Shown here piece by piece: positions 56,107 to 64,000 of a DNA stretch of 64,000 nucleotides (the stretch's first letter is position 1; every line of letters begins with the position of its first letter). The notes under the pieces are model-generated. The model was not told the DNA's origin. It saw only the letters and a program-made list of their open reading frames with translations, and did no database searches. Position numbers and translations under genes: made by a program. Origin of the DNA: Sphaerisporangium corydalis (GTDB taxonomy: Bacteria; Actinomycetota; Actinomycetes; Streptosporangiales; Streptosporangiaceae); NCBI RefSeq assembly GCF_025506355.1, contig NZ_JANZYP010000029.1:1-64000 (forward strand), in the 5' to 3' direction.

Positions 56107-56190
56107 CATCGGATGAATATTGCCATCTGACCTCGGCGGACTTGACGCCAAGCCATCTCCGCGTAGTCTTCTCTCTCAAGACATCCGATG
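56107..56190. promoter_or_regulatory. Paired CATCsGATGAAT sites upstream of the L-fucose operon
   Basis: CATCGGATG (56107-56115) and CATCCGATG (56182-56190), both followed by AAT, are palindromic and 75 bp apart. The second ends 15 bp before the operon's first start codon. They suit looping or cooperative binding by a GntR/IclR/LacI-type regulator not encoded in the window. Confidence 0.55.
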
Positions 56191-56204
56191 AATTGAGGAG
56201 ACGC

Positions 56205-57083
56205 GTGAAGCTACTGCGAGTCGGACCACCCGGAGAGGAGCGTCCCGCGGTCCTGGACGACGCCGGGCGTACGCGTGACCTGCGAAGCCTGCTCGGCCAG
56301 ACAGCCGACATCGACGGGGACTTCTTCGCTTCCGGGCTCGCGGCACGCGTCGCACACGCGCTCCGCAGGGACGAGTTGCCGCTCTTCGACGGGGACGGCG
56401 CCACCGGTGCCCTGAGGGGACGCGTCGGCCCGCCCGTCGCCCGCCCGGGCAAGGTGGTGTGCATCGGTCTCAACTACAGCGACCACGCCGAGGAGACCGG
56501 GGCCACCCCGCCCAGCGAGCCGATCATCTTCATGAAGGCGCCCAACACGGTCGTGGGACCGGACGACGAGGTGCTCATCCCGCGCGGCAGCGTCAAGACC
56601 GACTGGGAGGTCGAGCTCGCGGTCGTCATCGGCTCGACGGCGCGCTACCTCGGCTCCCACGACGAGGCGCTCGCCTGCGTCGCCGGGTACGCCATCTCCA
56701 ACGACGTCTCCGAGCGGGAGTTCCAGCTTGAGCGCGGCGGCCAGTGGGACAAGGGCAAGTCGTGCGAGACGTTCAACCCGCTCGGCCCCTGGCTGGTCAC
56801 CGCGGACGAGGTGCCCGACCCGCAGAACCTGGGCCTGCGGCTCTGGGTCAACGGCGAGGTCCGGCAGAACGGCGGCACCAAGAACATGATCTTCGGAGTC
56901 GCCGAGGTGGTCCGCTACCTGAGCCAGTTCATGGTCCTCGAGCCCGGCGACGTCATCAACACCGGCACCCCCGCAGGCGTCGCCATGGGAATGCCGGGCC
57001 AGCCCTACCTCAGGGCGGGCGACGTGGTCGAGCTGGAGATCGACGGCCTGGGCCGCCAGCGCCAGACCGTGGGGCAGGCATGA
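56205..57083 (+). CDS. Fumarylacetoacetate hydrolase-family, 2,4-diketo-3-deoxy-L-fuconate hydrolase
   Basis: 292 residues from the GTG at 56205 (GAGGAG upstream). FAH fold: [37 protein letters not shown], and metal ligands in [26 protein letters not shown] closes the site. In non-phosphorylative L-fucose breakdown this enzyme splits 2,4-diketo-3-deoxy-L-fuconate into pyruvate and L-lactate. The assignment rests on the adjoining fuconate dehydratase, SDR and mutarotase. ATGA overlap with the dehydratase. Confidence 0.87.
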   Translation: MKLLRVGPPGEERPAVLDDAGRTRDLRSLLGQTADIDGDFFASGLAARVAHALRRDELPLFDGDGATGALRGRVGPPVARPGKVVCIGLNYSDHAEETGATPPSEPIIFMKAPNTVVGPDDEVLIPRGSVKTDWEVELAVVIGSTARYLGSHDEALACVAGYAISNDVSEREFQLERGGQWDKGKSCETFNPLGPWLVTADEVPDPQNLGLRLWVNGEVRQNGGTKNMIFGVAEVVRYLSQFMVLEPGDVINTGTPAGVAMGMPGQPYLRAGDVVELEIDGLGRQRQTVGQA

Positions 57084-58396
57084 ACGGCCGCCCGCTGATC
57101 ACCGGCCTGGAGACCCACGACATCCGGTTCCCCACCTCCCGGGACCTGGACGGCTCCGACGCCATGAACCCCGACCCCGACTACTCCGCCGCCTACGTGG
57201 TCCTGCGGACCGACGGCGGCGCCGAGGGCCACGGGTTCGCGTTCACCATCGGGCGCGGCAACGACGTGCAGACCGCGGCGATCAAGGCCCTTGAGCCCTT
57301 CATCGTGGGCCGGCGGCTGGACGACCTCGGCGCGCTGTACAAGGAGATGGTGCACGACTCCCAGCTCCGCTGGCTCGGCCCGGAGAAGGGCGTCATGCAC
57401 ATGGCGATCTCCGCGGTCGTCAACGCGCTGTGGGACCTCAAGGCCAAGATCGAGGGCAAGCCCCTGTGGCTGCTGCTGAGCGAGATGTCCCCCGAGGAGA
57501 TCGTCTCGCTGGTCGACTTCCGCTACCTCAGCGACGCGATGACGCCGGACGAGGCGCTGGAGATCCTTAAGCGGGCCGAGCCCGGCCGCGCCGAGCGGAT
57601 CACCCGCCTGCGGGCCGGCGGCTTCCCCGCGTACACCACCTCGCCCGGCTGGCTCGGGTACGACGACGACAAGCTGCGCCGCCTGTGCAAGGAGGCCATC
57701 GATCAGGGCTTCACCCAGATCAAGCTGAAGGTCGGCGCCGACCTGGAGGACGACCGGCGGAGGATGCGCATCGCCCGTGAGGTCTGCGGCCCCGGCTTCC
57801 GCATCGCGATCGACGCCAACCAGCGCTGGGACGTGGGCTCGGCCATCGCCTGGGTCAACGCGCTGAGGGAGTTCGAGCCGTACTGGGTCGAGGAGCCGAC
57901 CAGCCCCGACGACGTCCTCGGCCACGCCACCATCGCGCGCGCCCTGTCCCCGATCAAGGTCGCGACCGGCGAGCACGTGCAGAACCGCGTGATCTTCAAG
58001 CAGATGCTCCAGGCCGGCTCGCTGTCGGTCGTCCAGATCGACGCGGCCCGCGTGGGCGGGGTCAACGAGAACATCGCGATCCTGCTGCTCGCCGCCAAGT
58101 TCGGCAAGCCCGTCTGCCCGCACGCCGGCGGCGTCGGCCTGTGCGAACTGGTGCAGCACCTGGCGATGTTCGACTTCGTCGCCGTCGGCGGCAGCCTGGA
58201 GGACCGGGTGATCGAGTACGTCGACCACCTGCACGAGCATTTCGTCGACCCCGTGGTGATCGAGAACGGCCGCTACTGTGCTCCGACGGCGCCGGGTTTC
58301 AGCGCCGCGATGCGCCCGGAGTCCATCGCCGACCACACCTTCCCCGGCGGATCCGTCTGGATCGCCGACGCGACCACCGCACTGGAGCCATTGTGA
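57080..58396 (+). CDS. L-fuconate dehydratase (enolase superfamily)
   Basis: 438 residues, matching the family. Opening [20 protein letters not shown] is characteristic of fuconate dehydratases. The barrel has the Lys base in [11 protein letters not shown], metal Asp in [10 protein letters not shown], Glu in [11 protein letters not shown] and the third ligand in KVATGEH, then catalytic His in [15 protein letters not shown]. It converts L-fuconate to 2-keto-3-deoxy-L-fuconate. Coupled to the hydrolase upstream; 36 bp before the SDR gene. Confidence 0.92.
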   Translation: MNGRPLITGLETHDIRFPTSRDLDGSDAMNPDPDYSAAYVVLRTDGGAEGHGFAFTIGRGNDVQTAAIKALEPFIVGRRLDDLGALYKEMVHDSQLRWLGPEKGVMHMAISAVVNALWDLKAKIEGKPLWLLLSEMSPEEIVSLVDFRYLSDAMTPDEALEILKRAEPGRAERITRLRAGGFPAYTTSPGWLGYDDDKLRRLCKEAIDQGFTQIKLKVGADLEDDRRRMRIAREVCGPGFRIAIDANQRWDVGSAIAWVNALREFEPYWVEEPTSPDDVLGHATIARALSPIKVATGEHVQNRVIFKQMLQAGSLSVVQIDAARVGGVNENIAILLLAAKFGKPVCPHAGGVGLCELVQHLAMFDFVAVGGSLEDRVIEYVDHLHEHFVDPVVIENGRYCAPTAPGFSAAMRPESIADHTFPGGSVWIADATTALEPL

Positions 58397-58432
58397 AGTG
58401 CCCCATGGCCACGCCCGTGAAGGGAGAGGTGG

Positions 58433-59179
<747 letters not shown>

Positions 59180-59277
59180 CCGGCGGGCACGGCGCGGCGG
59201 CTCCCCATACGAGAACAGACCCTGGCACTCTCCATGAGCGCCAGTACCCCCCGAAAACCGTTGAATAGAGGCAACTA

Positions 59278-60348
59278 GTGAAAATACGATCATCGGCCAC
59301 CCTCGTGGGCCTGTTCGCGGTCACCCTGACGCTTTCGGCGTGCGGCTCCTCCGACACCACCACGACGCCCTCGGCCTCGGCCGGGAGCGGCTCGGCGGCG
59401 GCGCCGGCCGGCGGCGGGAAGGTCGGCATCGACTTCCCCCGCGCAGACTCCGACTTCTGGAACTCCTACAACAAGTACGCGCCGAAGATGGCCACCGACC
59501 TGGGCATCGACCTGATGCCGCCGACCAACTCGCAGAACGACGTCGCCAAGCTGGTGTCCAACACCCAGGCGATGGTGAGCCAGGGCGCCAAGGCCATCGT
59601 CATGGCCCCGCAGGACACCGGCGCCATCGCGACCACCCTCGACCAGCTCGCGAGCAAGAACATCCCCGTCGTCACCGTGGACACCCGCCCCGACAAGGGC
59701 AAGACGTACATGGTCGTCCGCGCCGACAACCGGGCGTACGGCGAGAAGGCGTGCAAGTTCCTGGGCGACCAGCTCAAGGGCAAGGGCAAGGTCGTCGAGT
59801 TCCAGGGCTCGCTGTCGTCGGTCAACGGCCGCGACCGGTCCGAGGCGTTCGCCGAGTGCATGAAGGCGAACTACCCCGGGATCACGGTCTTCGCCGAGCC
59901 GACCGAGTGGGAGGGCCCCAAGGCCTCGGCCGCGCTGCAGACCCGCCTCACCCAGCACCCCGACATCAACGGCATCTACATGCAGGCCGGCGGCGTGTTC
60001 CTCGCGCCGACCCTCCAGCTGCTGAAGTCCAAGAACCTGCTGGTGCCGCCGACCGACCCCAAGCACGTGTTCATCGTCTCCAACGACGGCATCCCGCAGG
60101 AGTTCCAGGCCATCCGCGACGGCCAGATCGACGCCACGGTGTCCCAGCCCGCCGACCTGTACGCCAAGTGGGCGCTCACGTACGCCAAGGCCGCGCTGGA
60201 GGGCAAGACCTTCGCCCCCGGCAAGACCGATCACGACAGCACCATCGTCGACGTGGGCGGCGGCCGTCTGGAGGACCAGCTGCCGGCCCCCCTGGTGACC
60301 AAGGAGAACGTCGACGACCCCAACCTCTGGGGTAACCAGGTCAAGTGA
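59278..60348 (+). CDS. Sugar ABC transporter substrate-binding lipoprotein (L-fucose operon)
   Basis: 356 residues, GTG start. Lipoprotein signal ends at LSAC, followed by a Ser/Thr/Ala-rich tether (~30 residues). Periplasmic-binding-protein 4 domain: KVGIDFPRADSDFWNSYNKY, AIVMAPQDTGAIATTLDQLA, FIVSNDGIPQEFQAIRDGQI. Likely L-fucose- or fucoside-binding, inferred from the operon. TGATG junction with the ATPase gene. Confidence 0.9.
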   Translation: MKIRSSATLVGLFAVTLTLSACGSSDTTTTPSASAGSGSAAAPAGGGKVGIDFPRADSDFWNSYNKYAPKMATDLGIDLMPPTNSQNDVAKLVSNTQAMVSQGAKAIVMAPQDTGAIATTLDQLASKNIPVVTVDTRPDKGKTYMVVRADNRAYGEKACKFLGDQLKGKGKVVEFQGSLSSVNGRDRSEAFAECMKANYPGITVFAEPTEWEGPKASAALQTRLTQHPDINGIYMQAGGVFLAPTLQLLKSKNLLVPPTDPKHVFIVSNDGIPQEFQAIRDGQIDATVSQPADLYAKWALTYAKAALEGKTFAPGKTDHDSTIVDVGGGRLEDQLPAPLVTKENVDDPNLWGNQVK

Positions 60349-61853
60349 TGCAGCAAACCGCCACCCCGGCCGTCGAGGCCCGGAGCGTCACCAAGCGCTT
60401 CGGGCCCACGACGGCGCTCGACGACGCCGGGATCGTCATCAGCGAGGGCGAGACCCACGCCCTGGTCGGCCGCAACGGGGCCGGCAAGTCCACGCTGGTG
60501 TCGATCCTCACCGGACTCCAGCGTCCCGACGAGGGCGAGGTGCTCTTCGCGGGCGCCCCGGCGCCGTCGGTCGCCGACCGCGACGGCTGGCGGCGGCAGG
60601 TCGCCTGCGTCTACCAGAAGTCCACCATCATCCCGACGCTCACCGTCGCGGAGAACCTCTTCCTCAACCGCCAGTCGGGCCACGGCCCGATCAACTGGCG
60701 CTCGCTGCGCGGCCGGGCGCGCGACCTGCTCGACCAGTACGGGGTGGACGTCGACGCCGGCCGCCTCGCCGGCGAGCTCGACGTCGAGCAGCGCCAGCTC
60801 CTGGAGATCGCGCGGGCGCTGTCGTTCGGCGCGCGGTTCATCATCCTGGACGAGCCGACCGCGCGGCTGGACGGCCCGGCCATCGAGCGGCTCTTCGAGC
60901 GCATGCGGGCGCTGCGCGCCCAGGGCGTCACGATGATGTTCATCTCCCACCACCTGGAGGAGGTCTACCAGGTCTGCCAGTCGGTCACCGTCTTCCGCGA
61001 CGCCCGGCACATCCTGACCAGCGCGGTCGACCGCCTCCCGCACGACGAGCTGGTCGCGGCCATGACCGGGGAGGCCGCCGCCGGCTACCAGGCGCGGTCG
61101 CGCACGGTCGCGACGGGGGCCCCCGTGGTGCTGAGCGCCGAGAAGCTGTCGCTCGGCGAGCGCTACCGGGACGTGGACCTCACCGTCCACGCCGGGGAGA
61201 TCGTCGGGCTGGCCGGGTCGGGCAGCAGCGGCAAGATCGGCCTGGCGGAGACGCTGGTCGGCCTGCTCGCCGCCGACGCCGGCACGGTGACCGTGAACGG
61301 GCGCACGCCCAAGCCGGGCGACGTCACCTCCACGCTGCGCGCCGGCCTCGGGTTCGTCCCGGAGGACCGGCACAAGGAGGGATTCGTCCCGCTGCTTTCG
61401 ATCGCCGAGAACGCGACGCTCCCCATCGCCCACAAGCTGGGCCGGTTCGGGGCGGTGTCCCCGGCCTTGCGGCGGGCGCGGGCCGAGCGGATGATCGAGG
61501 ACCTGACCATCAAGACCACCGGACCGTCCCAGCCCGTCGGGGACCTGTCCGGCGGGAACGCGCAGAAGGTCGTCATGGCGCGTGCGCTGGCCGACGACCC
61601 CAAGGCGCTCGTCGTGATCAACCCGACCTCGGGGGTGGACGTGCGGGCCAAGCAGGTGCTGCTCGGCGCGGTCGAGGACGCCGCCGAGCGCGGCGCCGGG
61701 GCCGTCCTGGTCTCCGACGAGCTGGACGATCTGCGTATCTGCGACAGGGTCGTCGTGATGTTCCACGGCCGTGTCGTCAAGGAAGTGCCACGCGGCTGGG
61801 CGGACGCCGAGCTCGTGGCGGTCATGGAAGGTGTGTCGACGCACGATGACTGA
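60348..61853 (+). CDS. Sugar ABC transporter ATP-binding protein (CUT2)
   Basis: 501 residues from the ATG at 60348 (a GTG one codon earlier is possible). First ABC domain: VGRNGAGKSTLVSI, Walker B FIILDEPTARL; its signature region (ELDVEQRQLLEIARAL) is degenerate, as often in domain 1. Second domain: GLAGSGSSGKIGLAE (incomplete P-loop) with intact LSGGNAQKVVMARAL. It couples ATP hydrolysis to sugar import with the neighbouring permease and lipoprotein. Confidence 0.92.
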   Translation: MQQTATPAVEARSVTKRFGPTTALDDAGIVISEGETHALVGRNGAGKSTLVSILTGLQRPDEGEVLFAGAPAPSVADRDGWRRQVACVYQKSTIIPTLTVAENLFLNRQSGHGPINWRSLRGRARDLLDQYGVDVDAGRLAGELDVEQRQLLEIARALSFGARFIILDEPTARLDGPAIERLFERMRALRAQGVTMMFISHHLEEVYQVCQSVTVFRDARHILTSAVDRLPHDELVAAMTGEAAAGYQARSRTVATGAPVVLSAEKLSLGERYRDVDLTVHAGEIVGLAGSGSSGKIGLAETLVGLLAADAGTVTVNGRTPKPGDVTSTLRAGLGFVPEDRHKEGFVPLLSIAENATLPIAHKLGRFGAVSPALRRARAERMIEDLTIKTTGPSQPVGDLSGGNAQKVVMARALADDPKALVVINPTSGVDVRAKQVLLGAVEDAAERGAGAVLVSDELDDLRICDRVVVMFHGRVVKEVPRGWADAELVAVMEGVSTHDD

Positions 61854-62889
61854 AACGACCGTGGCCTCTCCCGGCACGCCGGGCGGCTCCCAAGGCTCCC
61901 CGGGCAAGGCGCGGCCGGGGCCGTCCGGGTTCCGGATCGCCCGGTTCCGGGACCTCGCCCTGGTGCCGGCCATCCTGCTGCTGATCGTCGTGGGCGCGCT
62001 GATCGAGCCGGCGTTCCTGAGCGCCGACAACCTGACCAACGTGCTCCAGCAGCAGACAGAGCTGTCGCTGCTGGTGCTGGCCGAGGCGATGATCCTGATC
62101 GCCGGCAAGTTCGACCTGTCGCTGGAGTCCACCGTGGGCCTGGCGCCCGCGCTGGGCGTCGGCCTGGTCATCCCCGCGGCCTCCAACGGCCTCGGCACCG
62201 ACTGGCCGACGACGCTCGGGATCCCGATCTGCCTGCTCATCGGCGTGCTCATCGGCGCGTTCAACGGGCTGCTGATCCTGCGGTTCAAGCTGTCGGCGTT
62301 CATCGTCACGCTCGGCATGCTGATCGTGCTGCGCGGCCTGCAGATCGGCTTCACCGGCGGCCAGAACCTGTTCGCGCTGCCCGAATCGTTCCTCTACCTG
62401 GGCAACGCCCGCTGGCTCGGGCTGCCCGCGTCCATCTGGATCTGCGGCATCGCCTACGCCATCGGCATCCTCGCGCTCGGCTACTTCCGGCACGGCCGGT
62501 CGATCTACGCCATCGGCGGCAACGTGGACGCCGCTCGCGCGGCAGGCGTACGTACCGACCGGGTGGTCTGGATCGTGTTCATGATCGGCGGCTTCCTGGC
62601 GGCGCTCTCGGGCCTGCTGATGACCGGCCGGCTGGGCTCGGTGGCCGCGGCCCAGGGCGACGGCATGATCTTCACCGTGTTCGCGGCGGCGGTCATCGGC
62701 GGCGTCAGCCTCGACGGCGGCAAGGGCACGCTGTTCGGCGCGCTGTGCGGCGTCCTGGTGCTCGGCCTGATCAACAACATCCTCACGCTGGCGGGCGTCT
62801 CGGCCCAGTGGATCCAGGCGATCTACGGCGGCATCATCCTCATCGCCCTCATGCTGGCCCGTGTGACCAGCGGAAAGGCACAGGATTAG
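61846..62889 (+). CDS. Sugar ABC transporter permease (CUT2)
   Basis: 347 residues from the ATG at 61846 (8-bp overlap with the ATPase gene). A Pro/Gly-rich N-terminus precedes ~10 TM segments; AEAMILIAGKFDLSLESTVG, IGGNVDAARAAGVRTDRVVW and FAAAVIGGVSLDGGKGTLFG are the BPD_transp_2 signatures. LDLS at the first motif reads FDLS here. Confidence 0.92.
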   Translation: MTETTVASPGTPGGSQGSPGKARPGPSGFRIARFRDLALVPAILLLIVVGALIEPAFLSADNLTNVLQQQTELSLLVLAEAMILIAGKFDLSLESTVGLAPALGVGLVIPAASNGLGTDWPTTLGIPICLLIGVLIGAFNGLLILRFKLSAFIVTLGMLIVLRGLQIGFTGGQNLFALPESFLYLGNARWLGLPASIWICGIAYAIGILALGYFRHGRSIYAIGGNVDAARAAGVRTDRVVWIVFMIGGFLAALSGLLMTGRLGSVAAAQGDGMIFTVFAAAVIGGVSLDGGKGTLFGALCGVLVLGLINNILTLAGVSAQWIQAIYGGIILIALMLARVTSGKAQD

Positions 62890-63228
62890 ATGCAGCGCAT
62901 CGCCCTGCGCACCCGGCTCCGGCCCGGCGCCGAGGCAACCTACGACAAGGAGCACGCCACCATCCCGGCCGATCTGGAGGCCGAGATGCGCGCGGCCGGG
63001 GTACGCTCCTGGACGATCTGGCGCGACGGCCTCGACCTGTTCCACTACGTCGAGGTCGAGGACTACGCCGCGCTGCAGGACAGGCTGAGGGGCAGCGCCG
63101 CCAACCAGGCGTGGCAGCTCCAGATGAACCGTCTCCTCGACGGCGACTTCGACGCCTCCTCCACCGGCCTGCCCCGGGTGTGGACGATGGGACCGCCCGC
63201 CGGCGGGACGGAAGGAGAGGCCGCGTGA
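62890..63228 (+). CDS. L-rhamnose/L-fucose mutarotase (RhaM family)
   Basis: 112 residues, starting at the base after the permease stop. Small ferredoxin-like fold: MQRIALRTRLRPGAEATYDK, catalytic His in EHATIPADLEAEMRAAGVRS, WRDGLDLFHYVEVED, and NQAWQLQMNRLLD. It interconverts sugar anomers so the dehydrogenase downstream receives the right one. Context points to L-fucose rather than rhamnose. GTGA overlap with the next gene. Confidence 0.9.
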   Translation: MQRIALRTRLRPGAEATYDKEHATIPADLEAEMRAAGVRSWTIWRDGLDLFHYVEVEDYAALQDRLRGSAANQAWQLQMNRLLDGDFDASSTGLPRVWTMGPPAGGTEGEAA

Positions 63229-64000
63229 AGGACCAGGTCGTGGGCCGGGGGGCCCGGGTCACCGCGCTCGGGTTCGGCGGCGCGCCGATCGGCAACCTGT
63301 TCTCCGCGATCAGCGAGGAACGGGCGGCGGAGACGGTCGAGGCGGCCTGGGCCGCCGGGGTCCGCTATTTCGACACCGCCCCGCACTACGGGCTCGGCCT
63401 GTCGGAACGCCGCCTCGGCGCCGCGCTGCGCGACCGGCCGCGCGACTCCTACACCCTGTCGACCAAGGTGGGCAGGCTCCTGGTGCCCGCCACCGGCGGC
63501 GGGCGCGACGACCAGGGCTTCGACGTGCCCGCCGCGTACCGGCGGGTCTGGGACTTCTCCCGCGACGGGGTCCGCCGGTCGATCGAGGAGAGCCTCGAAC
63601 GCCTCGGGCACGACTCGATCGACATCGTGCTGATCCACGACCCCGACGACCACTGGGCTGAGGCGGCCGGGCAGGCCTACCCGGCCCTGGCCGAACTCCG
63701 CGACCAGGGCGTGGTCAAGGCGATCGGCGCGGGCATGAACCAGTCGGAGATGCTCGCGGACTTCGTCAAGGAGACCGACCTGGACGTGGTCATGCTCGCC
63801 GGGCGCTACACCCTGCTCGACCGGTCGGGCGCGGCCGAGCTGCTGCCGCTGTGCGAACGGCGCGGGGTGGCGGTCCTGGCCGCCGGGGTGTTCAACAGCG
63901 GCCTGCTCGCCACCCACGACGCGACCGGCACCTACGACTACGGGCCCGCGCCGGCCGCGCTGGTCGACCGGGCGCGGCGCATGGCGGCGATCTGCGAGCG
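63225..64000 (+). CDS. Aldo/keto reductase, L-fucose dehydrogenase candidate (cut by window end)
   Basis: At least 258 residues from the GTG at 63225; the C-terminus lies beyond 64000. It begins VTALGFGGAPIGNLFSAISE, then DTAPHYGLGLSERRLGAALR (catalytic Asp/Tyr), STKVGRLLVP (Lys), DIVLIHDPDDHW (His) and the VKAIGAGMNQSEML cofactor strand. This matches D-threo-aldose 1-dehydrogenase/L-fucose dehydrogenase AKRs, which oxidise L-fucose to L-fucono-lactone. A lactonase would be expected just downstream. Confidence 0.9.
   Translation, partial: MKDQVVGRGARVTALGFGGAPIGNLFSAISEERAAETVEAAWAAGVRYFDTAPHYGLGLSERRLGAALRDRPRDSYTLSTKVGRLLVPATGGGRDDQGFDVPAAYRRVWDFSRDGVRRSIEESLERLGHDSIDIVLIHDPDDHWAEAAGQAYPALAELRDQGVVKAIGAGMNQSEMLADFVKETDLDVVMLAGRYTLLDRSGAAELLPLCERRGVAVLAAGVFNSGLLATHDATGTYDYGPAPAALVDRARRMAAICE

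Overview
The window is a high-GC actinobacterial chromosome segment. Its gene content suggests Streptosporangiales or a close relative: a fused 2-oxoglutarate decarboxylase (Kgd/OdhA type), a mycothiol-dependent DinB-like enzyme, XRE-DUF5753/DUF397 regulator pairs, F420-type PPOX enzymes, frequent GTG/TTG starts and GTGA/ATGA gene overlaps. The taxonomic call is an inference from gene families. There are no rRNA genes and no CRISPR array.

Layout. 0-18.9 kb: AraC regulator, L,D-transpeptidase, a secreted Asp-rich Ig-like protein, an autoregulated DUF4097-PadR operon, kgd, a B3/B4 protein, an ArsR-like regulator with its MFS pump, an MBL hydrolase, and an FMN reductase/flavin reductase pair behind a leaderless Cys-containing leader peptide. 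19.0-26.6 kb: a sugar or polyol operon (ROK regulator, RbsA/RbsC/RbsB-type ABC transporter, Gfo/Idh/MocA dehydrogenase, TIM-barrel isomerase). 26.6-32.9 kb: zinc alcohol dehydrogenase plus [3Fe-4S] ferredoxin, a PPOX enzyme, methyltransferase, NUDIX, a frameshifted nucleotide kinase, and a DUF397/XRE/anti-sigma-like kinase group. 32.9-34.0 kb: two tRNA-like units whose 3' halves lie upstream of their 5' halves (circularly permuted order), next to a conserved protein of unknown function. 34.1-43.2 kb: MarR-membrane protein pair with twin operators, a HigBA toxin-antitoxin module, a prenyltransferase-like/methyltransferase/GT4 operon divergent from a GDP-mannose 4,6-dehydratase-like gene, and a membrane-fused multicopper oxidase with DUF6220.

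43.3-50.3 kb looks like a decayed integrated element. It holds two different tyrosine-recombinase remnants, a DNA ligase C-terminal remnant and several regulators, and is bounded by an exact 21-bp direct repeat. 50.3-52.1 kb is an HxlR-imine-reductase-like pair between two ~112-bp inverted repeats. 52.2-56.0 kb: TetR, a mycothiol-dependent enzyme, an HTH-less regulator-like protein and a cytochrome P450 with a KstR-like box. 56.2-64 kb: a non-phosphorylative L-fucose catabolic operon (hydrolase, dehydratase, two dehydrogenases, mutarotase and its own ABC transporter), running off the right edge.

Seven copies of a GC-rich intergenic repeat with the core GTCCTCGCCTTCGGCTCGGG are scattered from 29 to 54 kb. 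The strongest candidate for something undescribed is the permuted tRNA pair at 32.94-33.16 kb, possibly together with the unknown protein at 33227-33958.
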